From Leptotrichia sp. oral taxon 223 (GTDB lineage Bacteria > Fusobacteriota > Fusobacteriia > Fusobacteriales > Leptotrichiaceae): a stretch of DNA of 64,000 bases. This document shows positions 8,711-18,635 of the stretch, piece after piece; within the stretch, counting starts at the first letter, position 1; every line of letters starts with the position of its first letter. The notes below the pieces were generated by a model, which did no database searches, was not told where the DNA came from, and saw nothing but the letters and a program-made list of their open reading frames with translations. Position numbers and translations under genes: made by a program. Where the stretch lies: NCBI RefSeq assembly GCF_013394795.1, contig NZ_JABXYU010000001.1, forward strand, positions 1,674,001 through 1,738,000. Reading direction: 5' to 3'.

Positions 8711-10156
8711 ATGAATAAAAAAATGATAGGTTACATAATTGGAAAAATACTTATACTTGAAGCTGGATTAATGGTTTTACCCCTAATCATAAGTTTTTTA
8801 TACAATGAAAGTACAAAATATAAAATTGCTTATGGTTCTGTAATATTACTTCTTTTGGCAACTGGTTTTCTGCTTTCAATGAAACTTCCCAGAGACGAAC
8901 GTATTCAGGGGAGAGAAGGCTATATCATCGTTTCATTGTCCTGGATTCTGATGTCCATGTTTGGAGCATTGCCATTTGTAATTACAAAGGAAATACCTTC
9001 ATTTATAGATGCTTTTTTTGAGATTGTAAGCGGCTTTACAACAACAGGTTCAAGTATAATAACAGATCTTAGCAAAATTAGCCATTCTAATTTATTTTGG
9101 CGGAGTTTTACCCATTTTGTAGGAGGAATGGGGGTGCTGGTTCTGGCGCTTGCAATTTTCCCAAGCTCTGCGACTTCAGTTCACGTAATGAAAGCCGAAG
9201 TCCCGGGGCCAACATTTGGGAAATTGGTCTCAAAATTATCAACAACGGCGAGAATGCTTTATAAAATTTATATTGTAATGACAATTGCTGTAATAATTTT
9301 ATTAATGTTTGGAGGGCTGGATTTGTTTGAATCTTCGCTTCTTGCATTTGGTACGGCTGGAACAGGTGGCTTTGGAGTAAGAAATGGAAGTATATTGCCA
9401 TACAATAATCCATATGTTGAAATTGTTTTAGGAATTGGAATGCTAGTTTTTGGAGTAAACTTCAATATTTATTATTTTATTTTAATTGGAAAAGTAAAAG
9501 ATGTCTTTAAAAATGAAGAACTAAAATATTATTTGCTAATAGTTTTTGGAGCAATTGCATTAATAGTTTTTAATATATATCAAACATATGGCTCAATCTG
9601 GAACTGCATAAGAGATGTATTTTTTTCTGTTTCATCAGTTATAACGACAACGGGATATTCTACAGCTGACTTTGGAAAATGGCCGTTATTTTCACAAGCC
9701 ATATTGCTAATTTTAATGTTTTTTGGAGGCTGTGCAGGTTCTACAGCTGGAGGGCTGAAAATATCAAGAGTAGTGCTGATGGTAAAAATCTACTTTGCAG
9801 AAATAGTCCAAATGATAAGCCCAAACCGTGTAGTTACAGTAAAATACGACGATAAGGCAGTAAATGTGAAAATGCAAAAAAGCATCGCGGTATATTTTTT
9901 AGTATATGCGCTTGTATTTGGAGGAATTTTACTAATGATCTCCTATTCAGTGGATGATTTTATGACAGCATTCAGTGCCGTTGCAGCCACATTCAACAAT
10001 ATCGGTCCAGGACTAGGAAAAGTAGGTCCAGCATTCAGCTTTGCTGAACTGAACAATTTTTCAAAAGTAATCTTAAGTTTTGGAATGCTGGCAGGAAGGC
10101 TGGAAATTTTCCCGATGTTAATATTATTTTCCCCAACAGCATGGAAATTAAAATAA
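8711..10156 (+). CDS. trkH: Trk potassium transporter, membrane pore subunit
   Basis: Membrane pore of the potassium uptake system, 481 residues with about ten hydrophobic helices. The four pseudo-repeated selectivity-filter loops can be seen: SGFTTTGSSII, GTAGTGGFGVRN, ITTTGYSTADF and FNNIGPGLG. GGMGVLVLALAIFPS and GGCAGSTAGGLKISR are also family hallmarks. AAGGAG precedes the ATG. It follows trkA directly and needs it for gating. No terminator is obvious in the 138 bases before adhE, which has its own promoter. Confidence 0.96.
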   Translation: MNKKMIGYIIGKILILEAGLMVLPLIISFLYNESTKYKIAYGSVILLLLATGFLLSMKLPRDERIQGREGYIIVSLSWILMSMFGALPFVITKEIPSFIDAFFEIVSGFTTTGSSIITDLSKISHSNLFWRSFTHFVGGMGVLVLALAIFPSSATSVHVMKAEVPGPTFGKLVSKLSTTARMLYKIYIVMTIAVIILLMFGGLDLFESSLLAFGTAGTGGFGVRNGSILPYNNPYVEIVLGIGMLVFGVNFNIYYFILIGKVKDVFKNEELKYYLLIVFGAIALIVFNIYQTYGSIWNCIRDVFFSVSSVITTTGYSTADFGKWPLFSQAILLILMFFGGCAGSTAGGLKISRVVLMVKIYFAEIVQMISPNRVVTVKYDDKAVNVKMQKSIAVYFLVYALVFGGILLMISYSVDDFMTAFSAVAATFNNIGPGLGKVGPAFSFAELNNFSKVILSFGMLAGRLEIFPMLILFSPTAWKLK

Positions 10157-10215
10157 AAAATTATCTTACTTTGTTATACAAATATAAATTAAAATGAGAA
10201 AGTGAAAAAAAAAAC

Positions 10216-10244
10216 TTGAGTTTTTTAACAAAATAGAGTATTAT
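10216..10244 (+). promoter_or_regulatory. adhE promoter
   Basis: TTGAGT at 10216-10221 and TATTAT at 10239-10244, 17 bases apart. A second overlapping -10 (TATAAT, 10244-10249) would have a poor spacer. Transcription would start about 45 bases before the adhE ATG. Confidence 0.6.
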
Positions 10245-10248
10245 ATAA

Positions 10249-10268
10249 TTTGTAAGGAATGTAACAAA
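10249..10268 (+). promoter_or_regulatory. Possible Rex-like redox operator before adhE
   Basis: TTTGT and ACAAA half-sites (10249-10253 and 10264-10268) are inverted and 10 bases apart, the spacing of Rex operators (TTGT-N10-ACAA). The inner bases fit poorly. It overlaps the expected transcription start of adhE, a common Rex target in fermenters. Weak evidence; chance is possible in AT-rich DNA. Confidence 0.3.
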
Positions 10269-10294
10269 ATTATGCTTTATTTATAGGAGGAAAA

Positions 10295-12922
10295 ATGGCA
10301 GTAGTTAAAGATTTGGAAAGTTTGAAGGAACTTATTCAAAGAGTTAAAAAGGCTCAGGAAGAATTTGCGACATTTGATCAGGAAAGAGTCGACAAGATTT
10401 TTAGAAAAGTGGCTCAAAAAATGAATGATGAAAGAATTACATTGGCAAATCTGGCAGTGGCAGAAACTGGAATGGGGATTGTGGAAGATAAAGTAATAAA
10501 AAATCACTTTGCTTCTGAATACATTTACAATAAATACAAAGACGAAAAAACTTGTGGAGTGCTGGAAGACGACAGATCTTATGGAGTTAAAAAAATTGCA
10601 ACTCCAATTGGGATTATTGCAGGGATTGTACCAACAACAAACCCAACGTCAACAGCAATGTTCAAAACATTAATATCATTAAAAACAAGAAACGCAATAA
10701 TATTTTCACCACACCCAAGAGCAAAACAGGCAACAATTGAAACAGCTAAAATTGCATTGGAAACAGCGGTAAAATACGGAGCGCCAAAGGACATAATCGG
10801 ATGGATTGACGAGCCGAGTGTGGAATTGTCAAGAGAACTTATGGCAAGCGCTGACTTGATACTTGCGACAGGAGGGCCGGGAATGGTTAAGGCTGCATAT
10901 TCATCAGGAACTCCTGCAATTGGGGTTGGAGCTGGAAATACGCCAGTTGTAATTGACAAATCGGCAGATATAAAAATGACTGCAAACTATATTTTGATGT
11001 CAAAAACGTTTGACAATGGGGTAATTTGTGCAACAGAGCAGTCTGTAATTATAGATAAGGAAATTTATGACAGAGTTAAAAATGAGTTTTTAAATAGAGG
11101 TGCTTACATTCTTAACGAAGAGGAATTAAACAAGGTAAGGGAAATATTGTTTATAAATGGAAACCTGAATGCTGAAGTAGTTGGAAAAAGTGCATATGTT
11201 ATTGCAGGCATGGCAGGATTTGAAATTCCAAAAAGTTCAAAAGTGTTAATCGGGGAAGTGGAATCTACTGGAACAGAAGAACCTTTTGCACATGAAAAAT
11301 TATCACCAGTGCTTGCAATGTACAAAGCTGAAAATTTTGAAGATGCACTGAAAAAAGCTGATGAGTTGGTAAGACTTGGAGGATTGGGACATACTTCATC
11401 ACTATACATTAATTTAGCGGAAAAAGAAAAAATAGATAAATTTGGAAGACTGATGAAAACAGGACGTACACTAATCAATATGCCGGCATCGCTTGGGGCA
11501 ATCGGAGATGTATTTAACTTTAAATTAGAGCCATCATTAACACTTGGATGTGGTTCATGGGGAGGAAATTCTGTGTCAGAAAATGTAGGAGTAAAACATT
11601 TATTAAATGTAAAAACAATTGCAGAAAGAAGAGAAAATATGTTATGGTTCAAAGTTCCTGGGAAAATTTATTTTAAATACGGATCACTTCCGACAGCTTT
11701 AGAAGAGTTAAAAGGAATCCACAAAAAAGCGTTTATTGTGACAGATAAAGTGTTGGCAGAATTAGGATATGCAGAACACATTACAAAAGTGTTAGAGAAT
11801 ATAAATATTGATTACAGAATATTCTCGGAAGTAAAGGAAGATCCAACATTGAGTTCGGCTCAGGCTGGGGCAAAAGCAATGCTTGAATACAATCCTGACG
11901 TTGTTATCGCTCTTGGTGGAGGATCTGCAATGGATGCCGCTAAAATTATGTGGGTTCTGTATGAACATCCTGAATTGAAATTTAGAGATTTGGCAATGAG
12001 ATTTATGGATATCAGAAAGAGAATCGTCGAATTTCCTGAAATGGGTAAAAAGGCTAAATTTATTGCGGTTGCGACATCATCTGGAACTGGTTCGGAAGTA
12101 ACGCCATTTTCTGTAATTACAGATGATGAAACTGGAATTAAATATCCTCTTGCAGATTACGCATTGACGCCGCACGTGGCAATTAATGATCCTGAACTTA
12201 TGCTTACAATGCCAAAAGGGCTTACAATAGCATCTGGAATTGACGTATTTACGCATGCGCTTGAATCTTATGTTTCAATTATGGCAACAGAATATACAAA
12301 ACCATATTCAAAGGAAGCGGCAAGACTTGTATTTAAATATTTGCCAGACTCAGTAGATTTAGGTTCAAAAGCAATCAAGGCAAAAGAAAAAATGGCAAAT
12401 GCCTCTTGTCTTGCAGGAATGGCTTTCGCAAACGCATTCTTAGGAATAAATCACTCGCTTGCACATAAACTTGGAGGAAAATTCCACGTTCCGCATGGTA
12501 TCGCAAATGCGATGCTTCTTGAAGAAGTTATCCGTTTCAACGCAGTTGAGGCGCCAACAAAGATGGGACTGTTCCCTCAATACAGATATCCTGACGCAAT
12601 GCAAAGATATGCTGAAATGAATGATTATCTAGGATTTGGCGGAAACACTAAGGAAGAAAAAGTGGAAAATTTAATTAAGGGAATTAATGAATTAAATAGA
12701 AGAATTGGAATTCCAGCAAGCATTAAGGAATGGGGAGTGCCTGAAAAAGACTTCCTGGAAGCAGTAGACGAAATGTCGCTAGATGCCTTCGATGACCAAT
12801 GTACGCCAGCTAACCCAAGATATCCGCTAATGGAAGAATTAAGAGAAATTTACTTGAAATCTTACTATGGAAAAGAATGGGAAAATGAAAAGGAAAGAGT
12901 GGCAAAAATTTTAGGTTTTTAA
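10295..12922 (+). CDS. adhE: Bifunctional acetaldehyde-CoA / alcohol dehydrogenase
   Basis: Reduces acetyl-CoA through acetaldehyde to ethanol with two NADH, a main electron sink of fermentation. 875 residues, the full family length. The aldehyde dehydrogenase half (about 1-440) contains ATGGPGMVKAAYSSG for nucleotide binding and the catalytic Cys245 in GVICATEQS. The iron-dependent alcohol dehydrogenase half (about 450-875) has GGGSAMDAAKIMW, SSGTGSEVTPFSV, and metal-ligand His residues in GIDVFTHALES and GINHSLAHKLGGKFHVPHG. The enzyme forms spirosomes in other bacteria. AGGAGG lies 6 bases before the ATG. Monocistronic: own promoter, and a bidirectional terminator follows at 13056-13087. 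Confidence 0.98.
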   Translation: MAVVKDLESLKELIQRVKKAQEEFATFDQERVDKIFRKVAQKMNDERITLANLAVAETGMGIVEDKVIKNHFASEYIYNKYKDEKTCGVLEDDRSYGVKKIATPIGIIAGIVPTTNPTSTAMFKTLISLKTRNAIIFSPHPRAKQATIETAKIALETAVKYGAPKDIIGWIDEPSVELSRELMASADLILATGGPGMVKAAYSSGTPAIGVGAGNTPVVIDKSADIKMTANYILMSKTFDNGVICATEQSVIIDKEIYDRVKNEFLNRGAYILNEEELNKVREILFINGNLNAEVVGKSAYVIAGMAGFEIPKSSKVLIGEVESTGTEEPFAHEKLSPVLAMYKAENFEDALKKADELVRLGGLGHTSSLYINLAEKEKIDKFGRLMKTGRTLINMPASLGAIGDVFNFKLEPSLTLGCGSWGGNSVSENVGVKHLLNVKTIAERRENMLWFKVPGKIYFKYGSLPTALEELKGIHKKAFIVTDKVLAELGYAEHITKVLENINIDYRIFSEVKEDPTLSSAQAGAKAMLEYNPDVVIALGGGSAMDAAKIMWVLYEHPELKFRDLAMRFMDIRKRIVEFPEMGKKAKFIAVATSSGTGSEVTPFSVITDDETGIKYPLADYALTPHVAINDPELMLTMPKGLTIASGIDVFTHALESYVSIMATEYTKPYSKEAARLVFKYLPDSVDLGSKAIKAKEKMANASCLAGMAFANAFLGINHSLAHKLGGKFHVPHGIANAMLLEEVIRFNAVEAPTKMGLFPQYRYPDAMQRYAEMNDYLGFGGNTKEEKVENLIKGINELNRRIGIPASIKEWGVPEKDFLEAVDEMSLDAFDDQCTPANPRYPLMEELREIYLKSYYGKEWENEKERVAKILGF

Positions 12923-12947
12923 TCTAAGTTTCTGAAATATACTCACC

Positions 12948-13045
12948 TATTTAAAATTAAACTGCTAAAAATTATATAAATTTAGGGTTTGAGTAAAATC
13001 ATAACTTTTTAGTTCGGGTTTAAAACAGTTTTACTATAAAATAAA
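12948..13045 (+). repeat. Dispersed intergenic element, copy A
   Basis: About 95 bases shared with copies at 43797-43892 and 47113-47205, all on the plus strand and all intergenic. The best-kept part is 13006-13045 against 43853-43892 (35 of 40 identical, differences mostly transitions). The 5' part (TTAAAATTAAACTG) matches copy C at the same distance from the core. Nature unknown; see findings. Confidence 0.5.
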
Positions 13046-13055
13046 GTGAAAAAAT

Positions 13056-13087
13056 AAGGGATTTTCTCAAAATAGAGATTATCCCTT
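13056..13087. terminator. Bidirectional terminator between adhE and the histidine kinase
   Basis: AAGGGAT (13056-13062) pairs with ATCCCTT (13081-13087), and inner TCTC with GAGA. A- and T-rich flanks serve both convergent genes. Confidence 0.75.
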
Positions 13088-13093
13088 TTAAAA

Positions 13094-14446
13094 TTAATTA
13101 ATTCTTATAAATTTAACGACAAATTTTGTCCCTTCATTCAGTTCACTTTCAACTTCAATACTTGCGTTATGCTGCTCAATAATTTTAGAAACTAGGAAAA
13201 GTCCTAGCCCAAAACCTTTGTTTATCTTTTTGTTTCGTGAGCTGTTTACTTGGTAAAATCTGCCCCAGATAAGTTTTTTATCATCTTCGGACATTCCAAT
13301 TCCGTTGTCTTCAATTTCCAAAATACAGCTTTTATTTTCTGAATATAGCTTTACACTTATTTTGTCCTTCGTAAATTTCATTGCATTATTAAGCAAATTG
13401 TCAAGCAGCCTTTCCATCATTACTTTATCAGCGTTTATAAATATGTCTTGTTCAACAGCTTTTGAAATTTTTATATTTTTTTCACCCAGCAGATTTTTAC
13501 AGTCTTCCAGTATTTTTTCCATTGTTTCTGAAAAATTTATTTTTTGTAATTCAACTGCTGTCTGCTTTTCTATTTTGGAAAGTTCCATTATTTGATTTAT
13601 TAGCTCTGAGATTCTTTTGGCTTGACGCTGAATAACAGAAAAAGAGTCTTTTGCCTCTTCTAAAGTATCTGCATATTCCAGCGAATATTGGCTTTCTGTA
13701 AGTATAACGCTCACAGGTGTCCGAAGTTCATGTGAAACGTCTGAACTGAACTGTTTTTCACGTATGTAGGAATTTTCAAGCGAGTTTAGCATTTCATTAA
13801 AGGCATTTGCCATCTTGTGTATTTCATCTTTTCCTTCATCAATTTCAATTCTTTTGGAAAAATCGCCGTTTTTTTGAATTTCTGAGGCTGTATCTGATAT
13901 TTTGGCTACGGGATTTAAGGCTTTTTTTATAATTTTATATCCGCCATAAATTATTATTAGCAGTAATAACGGACTTGAAATTAAAATTATTAAAAGCATT
14001 CTATTTACTTCATTTGTCAACTTGCTTACTGGGATAATTCCCCTGATCCATTCCCCTCCGGGAGCATTTATTTTTTTATCAAAATAATAGTATTTCCCTC
14101 CATTTTTTTCATAAATTCTGACTGTGTTTTCTGCAAAATTTAACGTCAAGTCAAAGCCTCTTGGCGACATTCCAGCCATTTCTATCCCGGCACTATTATA
14201 CTTCACAAAATAAATCCCGTCATCAAAGTCATCAAACTCATCAGGATTGGAAACCATCTCAGAAGCCATCTCAACTACTGAATCCATAAGCTCCCTTTGA
14301 TTCAAGTCCCCAGTCATTTTGTCTGCAATAGTAAAAGACACGGCTAGCATAACCGATATTAAAATTACGATAAAAGCGGTGTACCAGAGGGTTATTTTTA
14401 CAGTTACAGGGAAATTTTCCCAAATTTTATTTGTCTTATTTTTCAA
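13094..14446 (-). CDS. Two-component sensor histidine kinase
   Basis: Membrane sensor of 450 residues. TM1 is at about residues 17-40, an extracytoplasmic sensor stretch at about 40-148, TM2 at about 150-172 and a HAMP linker near 173-225. The kinase core has the phospho-acceptor His in FSSDVSHELRTPVSV, the N box in NLLNNAMKFTKD, and G boxes in EIEDNGIGMSEDD and KGFGLGLFLVSKII. It lies 37 bases downstream of an OmpR-type response regulator on the same strand, its presumed partner. A PepSY protein lies just upstream of that regulator, which suggests a cell-envelope or metal signal. Ligand unknown. Confidence 0.93.
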   Translation of the reverse strand: MKNKTNKIWENFPVTVKITLWYTAFIVILISVMLAVSFTIADKMTGDLNQRELMDSVVEMASEMVSNPDEFDDFDDGIYFVKYNSAGIEMAGMSPRGFDLTLNFAENTVRIYEKNGGKYYYFDKKINAPGGEWIRGIIPVSKLTNEVNRMLLIILISSPLLLLIIIYGGYKIIKKALNPVAKISDTASEIQKNGDFSKRIEIDEGKDEIHKMANAFNEMLNSLENSYIREKQFSSDVSHELRTPVSVILTESQYSLEYADTLEEAKDSFSVIQRQAKRISELINQIMELSKIEKQTAVELQKINFSETMEKILEDCKNLLGEKNIKISKAVEQDIFINADKVMMERLLDNLLNNAMKFTKDKISVKLYSENKSCILEIEDNGIGMSEDDKKLIWGRFYQVNSSRNKKINKGFGLGLFLVSKIIEQHNASIEVESELNEGTKFVVKFIRIN

Positions 14447-14483
14447 TGTTTTCAGCTATTCCTTTCATTTAACATTTTAAAAT

Positions 14484-15158
14484 TTAATTTTCATCTTTTA
14501 TAACATAGCCAAGCCCTCTTTTTGTAAAAATTATCTGTTTTCCATCTGCTATATTTATTTTTTTTCTAATATTTTTTATCAGAACGTCAATTATATTAGA
14601 ATCCCCTTCATAATCATAGCTCCAAACATGCTGCTTAATCTGCTCCCTGCTCAAAACCCTGTTTTTATTCTGCATAAGATATTCCAGAACCTCATATTCC
14701 TTTCCTGTTAATTCTATCTGCTTTCCATCCCTTGTTACTGACTTTTCAGAAATATCAAGAACTAAATCTCCTGTCACAAGTTTATTCGAACTGTTGCCGT
14801 ATTTTCTTCTCATAACTGCTCTGATTCTTGCCATAAGCTCATTAAAGTCAAATGGTTTCACAATATAGTCGTCCGCTCCCAAATCTAGCCCTGTTACCTT
14901 GTCATCTGAGCTGTTTCTCGCAGTAAGTACAAGAATAGCGGTATTATTTCCTTTATCTCTAAGTTTTTTTATAACTTCAAAGCCATTTACTTTCGGCATC
15001 ATAATATCCAGAATTACCAGATCGTATTCGCTGTATTTTAAATAATCCAAGGTTTCTTCTCCATCAAAAACACTGTCTACACTGTAACCATTTTTTTTAA
15101 GATATTTTGTAACAATATTATTCAAGTCTATCTCATCCTCTGCCAGCAAAATTTTCAT
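14484..15158 (-). CDS. OmpR-family response regulator
   Basis: DNA-binding response regulator, 224 residues. The receiver (1-120) has the acidic pocket in LLAEDEIDL, the phospho-acceptor Asp in DLVILDIMMPKVNG, and Lys in DDYIVKPFDFNEL. The winged helix (about 128-222) ends in IDVLIKNIRKKI and KRGLGYVI. The ORF opens at 15176, but MKILLAEDE at 15158 is the family-consistent start, with AAAGGAA upstream. Operon with the kinase at 13094-14446. Confidence 0.95.
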   Translation of the reverse strand: MKILLAEDEIDLNNIVTKYLKKNGYSVDSVFDGEETLDYLKYSEYDLVILDIMMPKVNGFEVIKKLRDKGNNTAILVLTARNSSDDKVTGLDLGADDYIVKPFDFNELMARIRAVMRRKYGNSSNKLVTGDLVLDISEKSVTRDGKQIELTGKEYEVLEYLMQNKNRVLSREQIKQHVWSYDYEGDSNIIDVLIKNIRKKINIADGKQIIFTKRGLGYVIKDEN

Positions 15159-15216
15159 TTTAAATATTCCTTTCAACTGTATTTTTTGAGTATATCATAA
15201 ATTTAATAAATAAAAA

Positions 15217-15258
15217 AGAGAGTAAACTGAAAAATAATAAATTTCCAATTAACCCTCT
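15217..15258 (-). terminator. Terminator after the PepSY gene
   Basis: On the minus strand AGAGGGTTAATTG (15258-15246) pairs with CAGTTTACTCTCT (15229-15217) at 12 of 13 positions counting G-T pairs, followed by six T. It would end the PepSY transcript before the response regulator. Confidence 0.7.
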
Positions 15259-15283
15259 AAAGACATTTTTTAACATAGTTTTA

Positions 15284-15607
15284 TTAATCTCTGTCTGCTT
15301 TCCATTTTACAATAGCGCCAGTTACAGCATCAATGTCAAATTCGTATTCCCATCCGTTGTAGTAAATTTCTCCTTCATAAACCATTCTTCCATTTTCTCT
15401 GTCCAAGTGGATTTCCTTCACGTGGGAACTGTTCGCTCCTGAAACTTTTTTCAATGCAATGTTCTTTGCCCTATTTACGCCAATGTAGCTGTTCGAGGAA
15501 ATGTGTCTGCTATGTTTATGTTCATGTTTGTGTGTGCTTTTTGCGTTTGCTGATACTCCTAGTATCATAATTGATAATAGTGTGATACTTAAAATTTTCT
15601 TTTTCAT
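15284..15607 (-). CDS. Exported PepSY-domain protein
   Basis: 107 residues. A signal peptide covers about residues 1-22 (MKKKILSITLLSIMILGVSA, then NAK). A His-rich stretch, THKHEHKHSRH, follows and could bind metal. A PepSY domain at about 42-104 contains GVNRAKNIALKKVSGA and the strand pattern YEFDIDAVTGAIVKWKAD. PepSY proteins often accompany two-component systems and modulate sensors or peptidases; the neighbouring kinase and regulator fit that. A strong terminator separates it from them, so it is probably transcribed separately. AAAGGAG precedes the ATG. Confidence 0.9.
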   Translation of the reverse strand: MKKKILSITLLSIMILGVSANAKSTHKHEHKHSRHISSNSYIGVNRAKNIALKKVSGANSSHVKEIHLDRENGRMVYEGEIYYNGWEYEFDIDAVTGAIVKWKADRD

Positions 15608-15710
15608 GGCTTTTCTCCTTTAATATTCATTTTTCGTTATCCTTTATCTTGAATACATTATAGAACAGTTTTATGAATATAAAATGAATGAAGAAAAATT
15701 TTTTAGAAAA

Positions 15711-15748
15711 AAAGGAACAGTCCTAATTTTAATTAGAAATATTCCTTT
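15711..15748 (-). terminator. Terminator after ppc
   Basis: AAAGGAA (15711-15717) pairs with TTCCTTT (15742-15748), with an inner CTAATT/AATTAG hairpin. On the minus strand the stem is followed by a T-run. Confidence 0.75.
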
Positions 15749-15757
15749 AAATTTATA

Positions 15758-18559
15758 TTATCCACTGTTACGAAGTCCAGTTGCCAGTCCGTTTATTGAA
15801 ATATGAATGGCTTTTTTCAGTTCTTCTGAATCATCTCCGGCTCTTGAACGTTTAATTAATTCAATTTGCAAATAGTTCATTGAGTCGAAATACGGCAGAC
15901 GGTTTCGTAAGCTGCTTGCCAGTTCTGGATTGTCCGCCAGCAGGACATTGCTTCCTGTAATTTTTTTCAAAATATCAATTGTTAAAACCCATTCCTTTTC
16001 AATTTCGTTAAAAATTTTCTGGGCTGTTTCCTGATCGCTTGCCAGTTTTACATATTCAGCGAAAATTGATAAATCTGTTTTTGACAGAACCATGTCAACA
16101 TTTGAAATTGTTGAACGGAAGAATGGCCATTGCTTGTACATATTTTGCAGAATTTCAAGCTTTTTACCGTCATTGTCAATCCATTTTGTAAATGCTGTTC
16201 CGACACCGTACCAGCCTGGCAGCATTATTCTGGCCTGAGACCATGAGAATACCCACGGGATTGCTCTTAAGCTTTCCAGCGACTGCGTCTTTTTACGTGA
16301 AGATGGCCTTGAACCGATATTTAGCCCTGCAATAAAGTTTATTGGCGTAACTTCAAAGAAGAAGTCTGAAAATCCCTCTGTATTGTAAACTAAGTTACGG
16401 TAGGCATAATAACTTAATTCTGAAACGCTTTCTATTATTTTTTCATATTCTTCCCAGTTTACATCTTCTACTGTCAATGCGCTCGACTCAAGAGCCGCTG
16501 AAACCAATGCTTCCAAGTTTTTCAGCCCTAAATCTGGATTTCCGTATTTAGCGCCGATTACTTCCCCTTGCTCTGTAAGCCTTATAGTTCCGTCTGTACT
16601 TCCTTCAGGCTGTGCCAAAATGGCTTCATAGCTTGGCCCTCCACCACGTCCGACTGTTCCGCCACGTCCATGGAAGAATGAAATTTCCACGTCAAATTCC
16701 CGTCCTATTGCAGTCAGCTCCTTTTGCGCCTTGTATAAGGACCAGCTTGAACTTAGGTATCCGCCGTCTTTGTTACTGTCTGAATATCCTAGCATAACTT
16801 CCTGTTTTCGCCCTTTTTTATCCATCCATTTTTTCACTAATGGCAAGTTAAACCATTTTCTCAAAATATCAGGAGCTGCAATTAAATCTTCCACCGTTTC
16901 AAAAAGCGGCACAATCTGCAGATCGCAGAATTCATTTCCTTCATTTCCTTTCGCAAGGTTGGCTTCCTTTAGTAAAATGGCTATTTCTAGCATATCTGAA
17001 ACGCTTGTTGCGTGAGAAATCAGATTTTTTTCAATAATTTTATCTCCAAAACGTTCCCTTAAAGATTTTGCCTTTCTGTAAATTGCAAGTTCTGAGGCTA
17101 ATGTTTCACTTTGTGGAATTGTCGGATCGCTTAAAATTCTAGGATCATGTTCCAGTTCACGCAGTAAAATTTCACATCTTGCATCTTCTGACAGGCTCAG
17201 GTAATCTCCTAGAATATTTGCACTTTTCAGAAGTTCTGCAACACATACTTCATGAACGCTGGAATCCTGTCTTAAATCAATTGTCGCAAGATGGAATCCA
17301 AATATTTTTGTGGCACTGATTAAATTGTTTAATGTTCCTTGTGCCAGAAATTCGCTGTTATTCTTTTTAAGAGATTCTGCCACGATTACAAGATCATATG
17401 TAAATTCACTGGCTGATTTGTAGGGAATGTCAATCCCATTTTTTCTTTTTGGTGGCAGCAGATCACGGTTATAATCACATAGATTGTAGGCTGTGGCAAG
17501 TAGCCTGTCTGTTATTGTTGTCAATGCACGGCGGTATGGCTCATGTGTACGGTGCGGCGAAACTTCTCCAGAGGCATCAGCCAGTTTTTGTAGTTCCTCA
17601 GTCACGTTTGTCATAGAGATTGACATTGACAAGTCCCTGTAAATTTCACGGACTACGTCCAAATAGTGCTGAAATAATTTTATAGCCTGCTCCTGTGCCG
17701 ACTGCTCCAGCGTATTTACCGTAACATAAGGGTTTCCGTCCCTATCTCCACCAATCCACATTCCCATTGTAAGCGGAAGCAGAGCCTGGGATTTTAATTC
17801 AGAATTTCCCAATGTTTTTGAAATTTCCTGAAATTTATTCATAAGTCTTGGGATTTCATTGAAAAATGTAATGTTATAGTAACTTAAGGCATTGCTAATT
17901 TCATCTGTCACACGCAATTTTGCAGCCCGCAGCATTGCAGTTTGCCACCAGATCTGAATACCGCGGTTCAAGTCATTCAGCCATTCGTTTTCATCAATCT
18001 GATGAGATTTTACATTTTCATATTTATCCAGAATATCAGTTAATTTCTTTGTCAAGTCCAGAATACTTTTTCTTTGAACCTGTGTCGGATGTGCTGTCAA
18101 AACTGGAACAATTGAAACCCTTTCCATAGCCTTCAATATTTTTTCCTGGCTAATTCCCTTTTTCTTTAAATTTTTTAACGATTTTTCGAGAGATCCAATC
18201 TGCAGCTTGTTTGAAATTTTTGCATATCGCTGCTCATGAGTTTGATACACATCTTCAGCAATATTCGCAAGTGCCGAAAAAATCGAAAAGCCTCTTATCA
18301 CACGTAGAATTTCCGCATCAGTAAGTTCTGAACAGAAAGACGATAAATTTTTTCTGGCTTCCTGTTTTTGCGTCTTATAATATTTGCTTGAAGCCGCCTT
18401 CAATTTTTCAGTAACCTCATAAATATGTAAGCCCGCATATCTAAAAATTGTTTCTCCCAGAAGAGTTGCAAAAAGTTCATTATGAACGAGCAAATCCTCC
18501 TGATGCTCATCAAGTTTCACTGACGGCAAGGGAGTTATCGGTAAATTTTTTAAATCCAT
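15758..18559 (-). CDS. ppc: Phosphoenolpyruvate carboxylase
   Basis: Carboxylates phosphoenolpyruvate to oxaloacetate, the anaplerotic entry to aspartate and succinate. 933 residues, full length. Signatures are VLTAHPTQVQRKS with the catalytic His, MGMWIGGDRDGNPYVT, GYSDSNKDGGYLSSSW, and the loop FHGRGGTVGRGGGPSY. The protein ends GLRNSG, close to the family's C-terminal motif that enters the active site. A promoter with an extended -10 (TGATATAAT, 18644-18636) lies upstream, and its own terminator follows. Divergent from mutS2 across an 817-base gap. Confidence 0.97.
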   Translation of the reverse strand: MDLKNLPITPLPSVKLDEHQEDLLVHNELFATLLGETIFRYAGLHIYEVTEKLKAASSKYYKTQKQEARKNLSSFCSELTDAEILRVIRGFSIFSALANIAEDVYQTHEQRYAKISNKLQIGSLEKSLKNLKKKGISQEKILKAMERVSIVPVLTAHPTQVQRKSILDLTKKLTDILDKYENVKSHQIDENEWLNDLNRGIQIWWQTAMLRAAKLRVTDEISNALSYYNITFFNEIPRLMNKFQEISKTLGNSELKSQALLPLTMGMWIGGDRDGNPYVTVNTLEQSAQEQAIKLFQHYLDVVREIYRDLSMSISMTNVTEELQKLADASGEVSPHRTHEPYRRALTTITDRLLATAYNLCDYNRDLLPPKRKNGIDIPYKSASEFTYDLVIVAESLKKNNSEFLAQGTLNNLISATKIFGFHLATIDLRQDSSVHEVCVAELLKSANILGDYLSLSEDARCEILLRELEHDPRILSDPTIPQSETLASELAIYRKAKSLRERFGDKIIEKNLISHATSVSDMLEIAILLKEANLAKGNEGNEFCDLQIVPLFETVEDLIAAPDILRKWFNLPLVKKWMDKKGRKQEVMLGYSDSNKDGGYLSSSWSLYKAQKELTAIGREFDVEISFFHGRGGTVGRGGGPSYEAILAQPEGSTDGTIRLTEQGEVIGAKYGNPDLGLKNLEALVSAALESSALTVEDVNWEEYEKIIESVSELSYYAYRNLVYNTEGFSDFFFEVTPINFIAGLNIGSRPSSRKKTQSLESLRAIPWVFSWSQARIMLPGWYGVGTAFTKWIDNDGKKLEILQNMYKQWPFFRSTISNVDMVLSKTDLSIFAEYVKLASDQETAQKIFNEIEKEWVLTIDILKKITGSNVLLADNPELASSLRNRLPYFDSMNYLQIELIKRSRAGDDSEELKKAIHISINGLATGLRNSG

Positions 18560-18635
18560 TTATTTCACGCTCTCTTTCTTTTATGGTAATTGTATTTATT
18601 GTTTATATTATTTATTTAAGTATTTTACCTTTTAA

